In this document: positions 6,484-6,503 of the stretch, piece by piece
Position numbering within the stretch: the stretch's first letter is position 1
Layout: every line of letters starts with the position of its first letter
Source of the DNA: Candidatus Aminicenantota bacterium
Lineage (GTDB): Bacteria; Acidobacteriota; Aminicenantia; Aminicenantales; Saccharicenantaceae
Length of the DNA: 6,503 bases
NCBI GenBank assembly: GCA_011048485.1
Contig: DSDX01000045.1
Location: 1-6,503, forward strand
Reading direction: 5' to 3'
Position numbers and translations under genes: made by a program
The notes under the pieces: model-generated
What the model saw: the letters and a program-made list of their open reading frames with translations, nothing else
Told to the model about the DNA's origin: nothing
Database searches by the model: none

Positions 6484-6503
6484 ATTTTGCGATGACTCCC
6501 GGC

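Noticed and set aside
6368..6498. Inverted pair GAGTCAT (6368) and ATGACTC (6492)
   Set aside because: Seven-base arms 117 bp apart with no flanking extension or target duplication; likely chance.
1..6503. CRISPR arrays, tRNA/rRNA genes, insertion sequences, transposases, phage or toxin-antitoxin genes
   Set aside because: None seen: no spaced direct repeats, no cloverleaf-like segment, no mobile-element inverted repeats or related proteins.

Overview
This 6.5 kb window is GC-rich and almost entirely coding. It looks like bacterial chromosome from a Gram-negative (diderm) lineage: it has a predicted outer-membrane barrel, Sec-type signal peptides and an NtrC-type two-component system. The large secreted M14 peptidase with acidic Asp-Gly-Asp-Gly insertions, together with the secreted calcium-motif protein, would fit Acidobacteriota/Aminicenantia-like bacteria. 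That assignment is inference, since no marker gene is present.

Layout. On the + strand, positions 1-1347 hold the 3' part of an M14-family metallocarboxypeptidase-like gene whose start lies before the window. It converges on five minus-strand genes, and the two facing stop codons share one CTAG. In transcription order (right to left) these five are: a secreted protein with thrombospondin-type-3-like calcium motifs (6353-5706); a predicted outer-membrane beta-barrel (5629-4412); a small secreted protein that may be OB-fold-like (4412-3978); a membrane sensor histidine kinase (3981-2740); and a sigma-54-dependent response regulator (2738-1344). The last four are packed with 1-4 nt overlaps or a 1 nt gap, so they are almost certainly one translationally coupled unit. 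A long GC-rich hairpin separates the first gene from the other four.

Regulation. The 150 bp to the right of the first gene is the only sizeable non-coding stretch and is clearly AT-richer. It carries a near-consensus sigma-54 promoter (TTGGCACG-N4-TCGCA, correct -24/-12 spacing) about 25 nt before the start codon. Two overlapping TGTCG/CGACA palindromes lie roughly 80-105 bp upstream of the predicted transcription start, where an activator of this class would bind. One of them is followed by T5 and could instead be the terminator of a gene beyond the window.

Working model (inference): the kinase senses something in the envelope and phosphorylates the regulator. The regulator then switches on sigma-54 transcription of its own operon, raising the calcium-motif protein, the barrel and the small secreted protein. 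I do not recognise this gene set as a named system. It is the most interesting content of the window.
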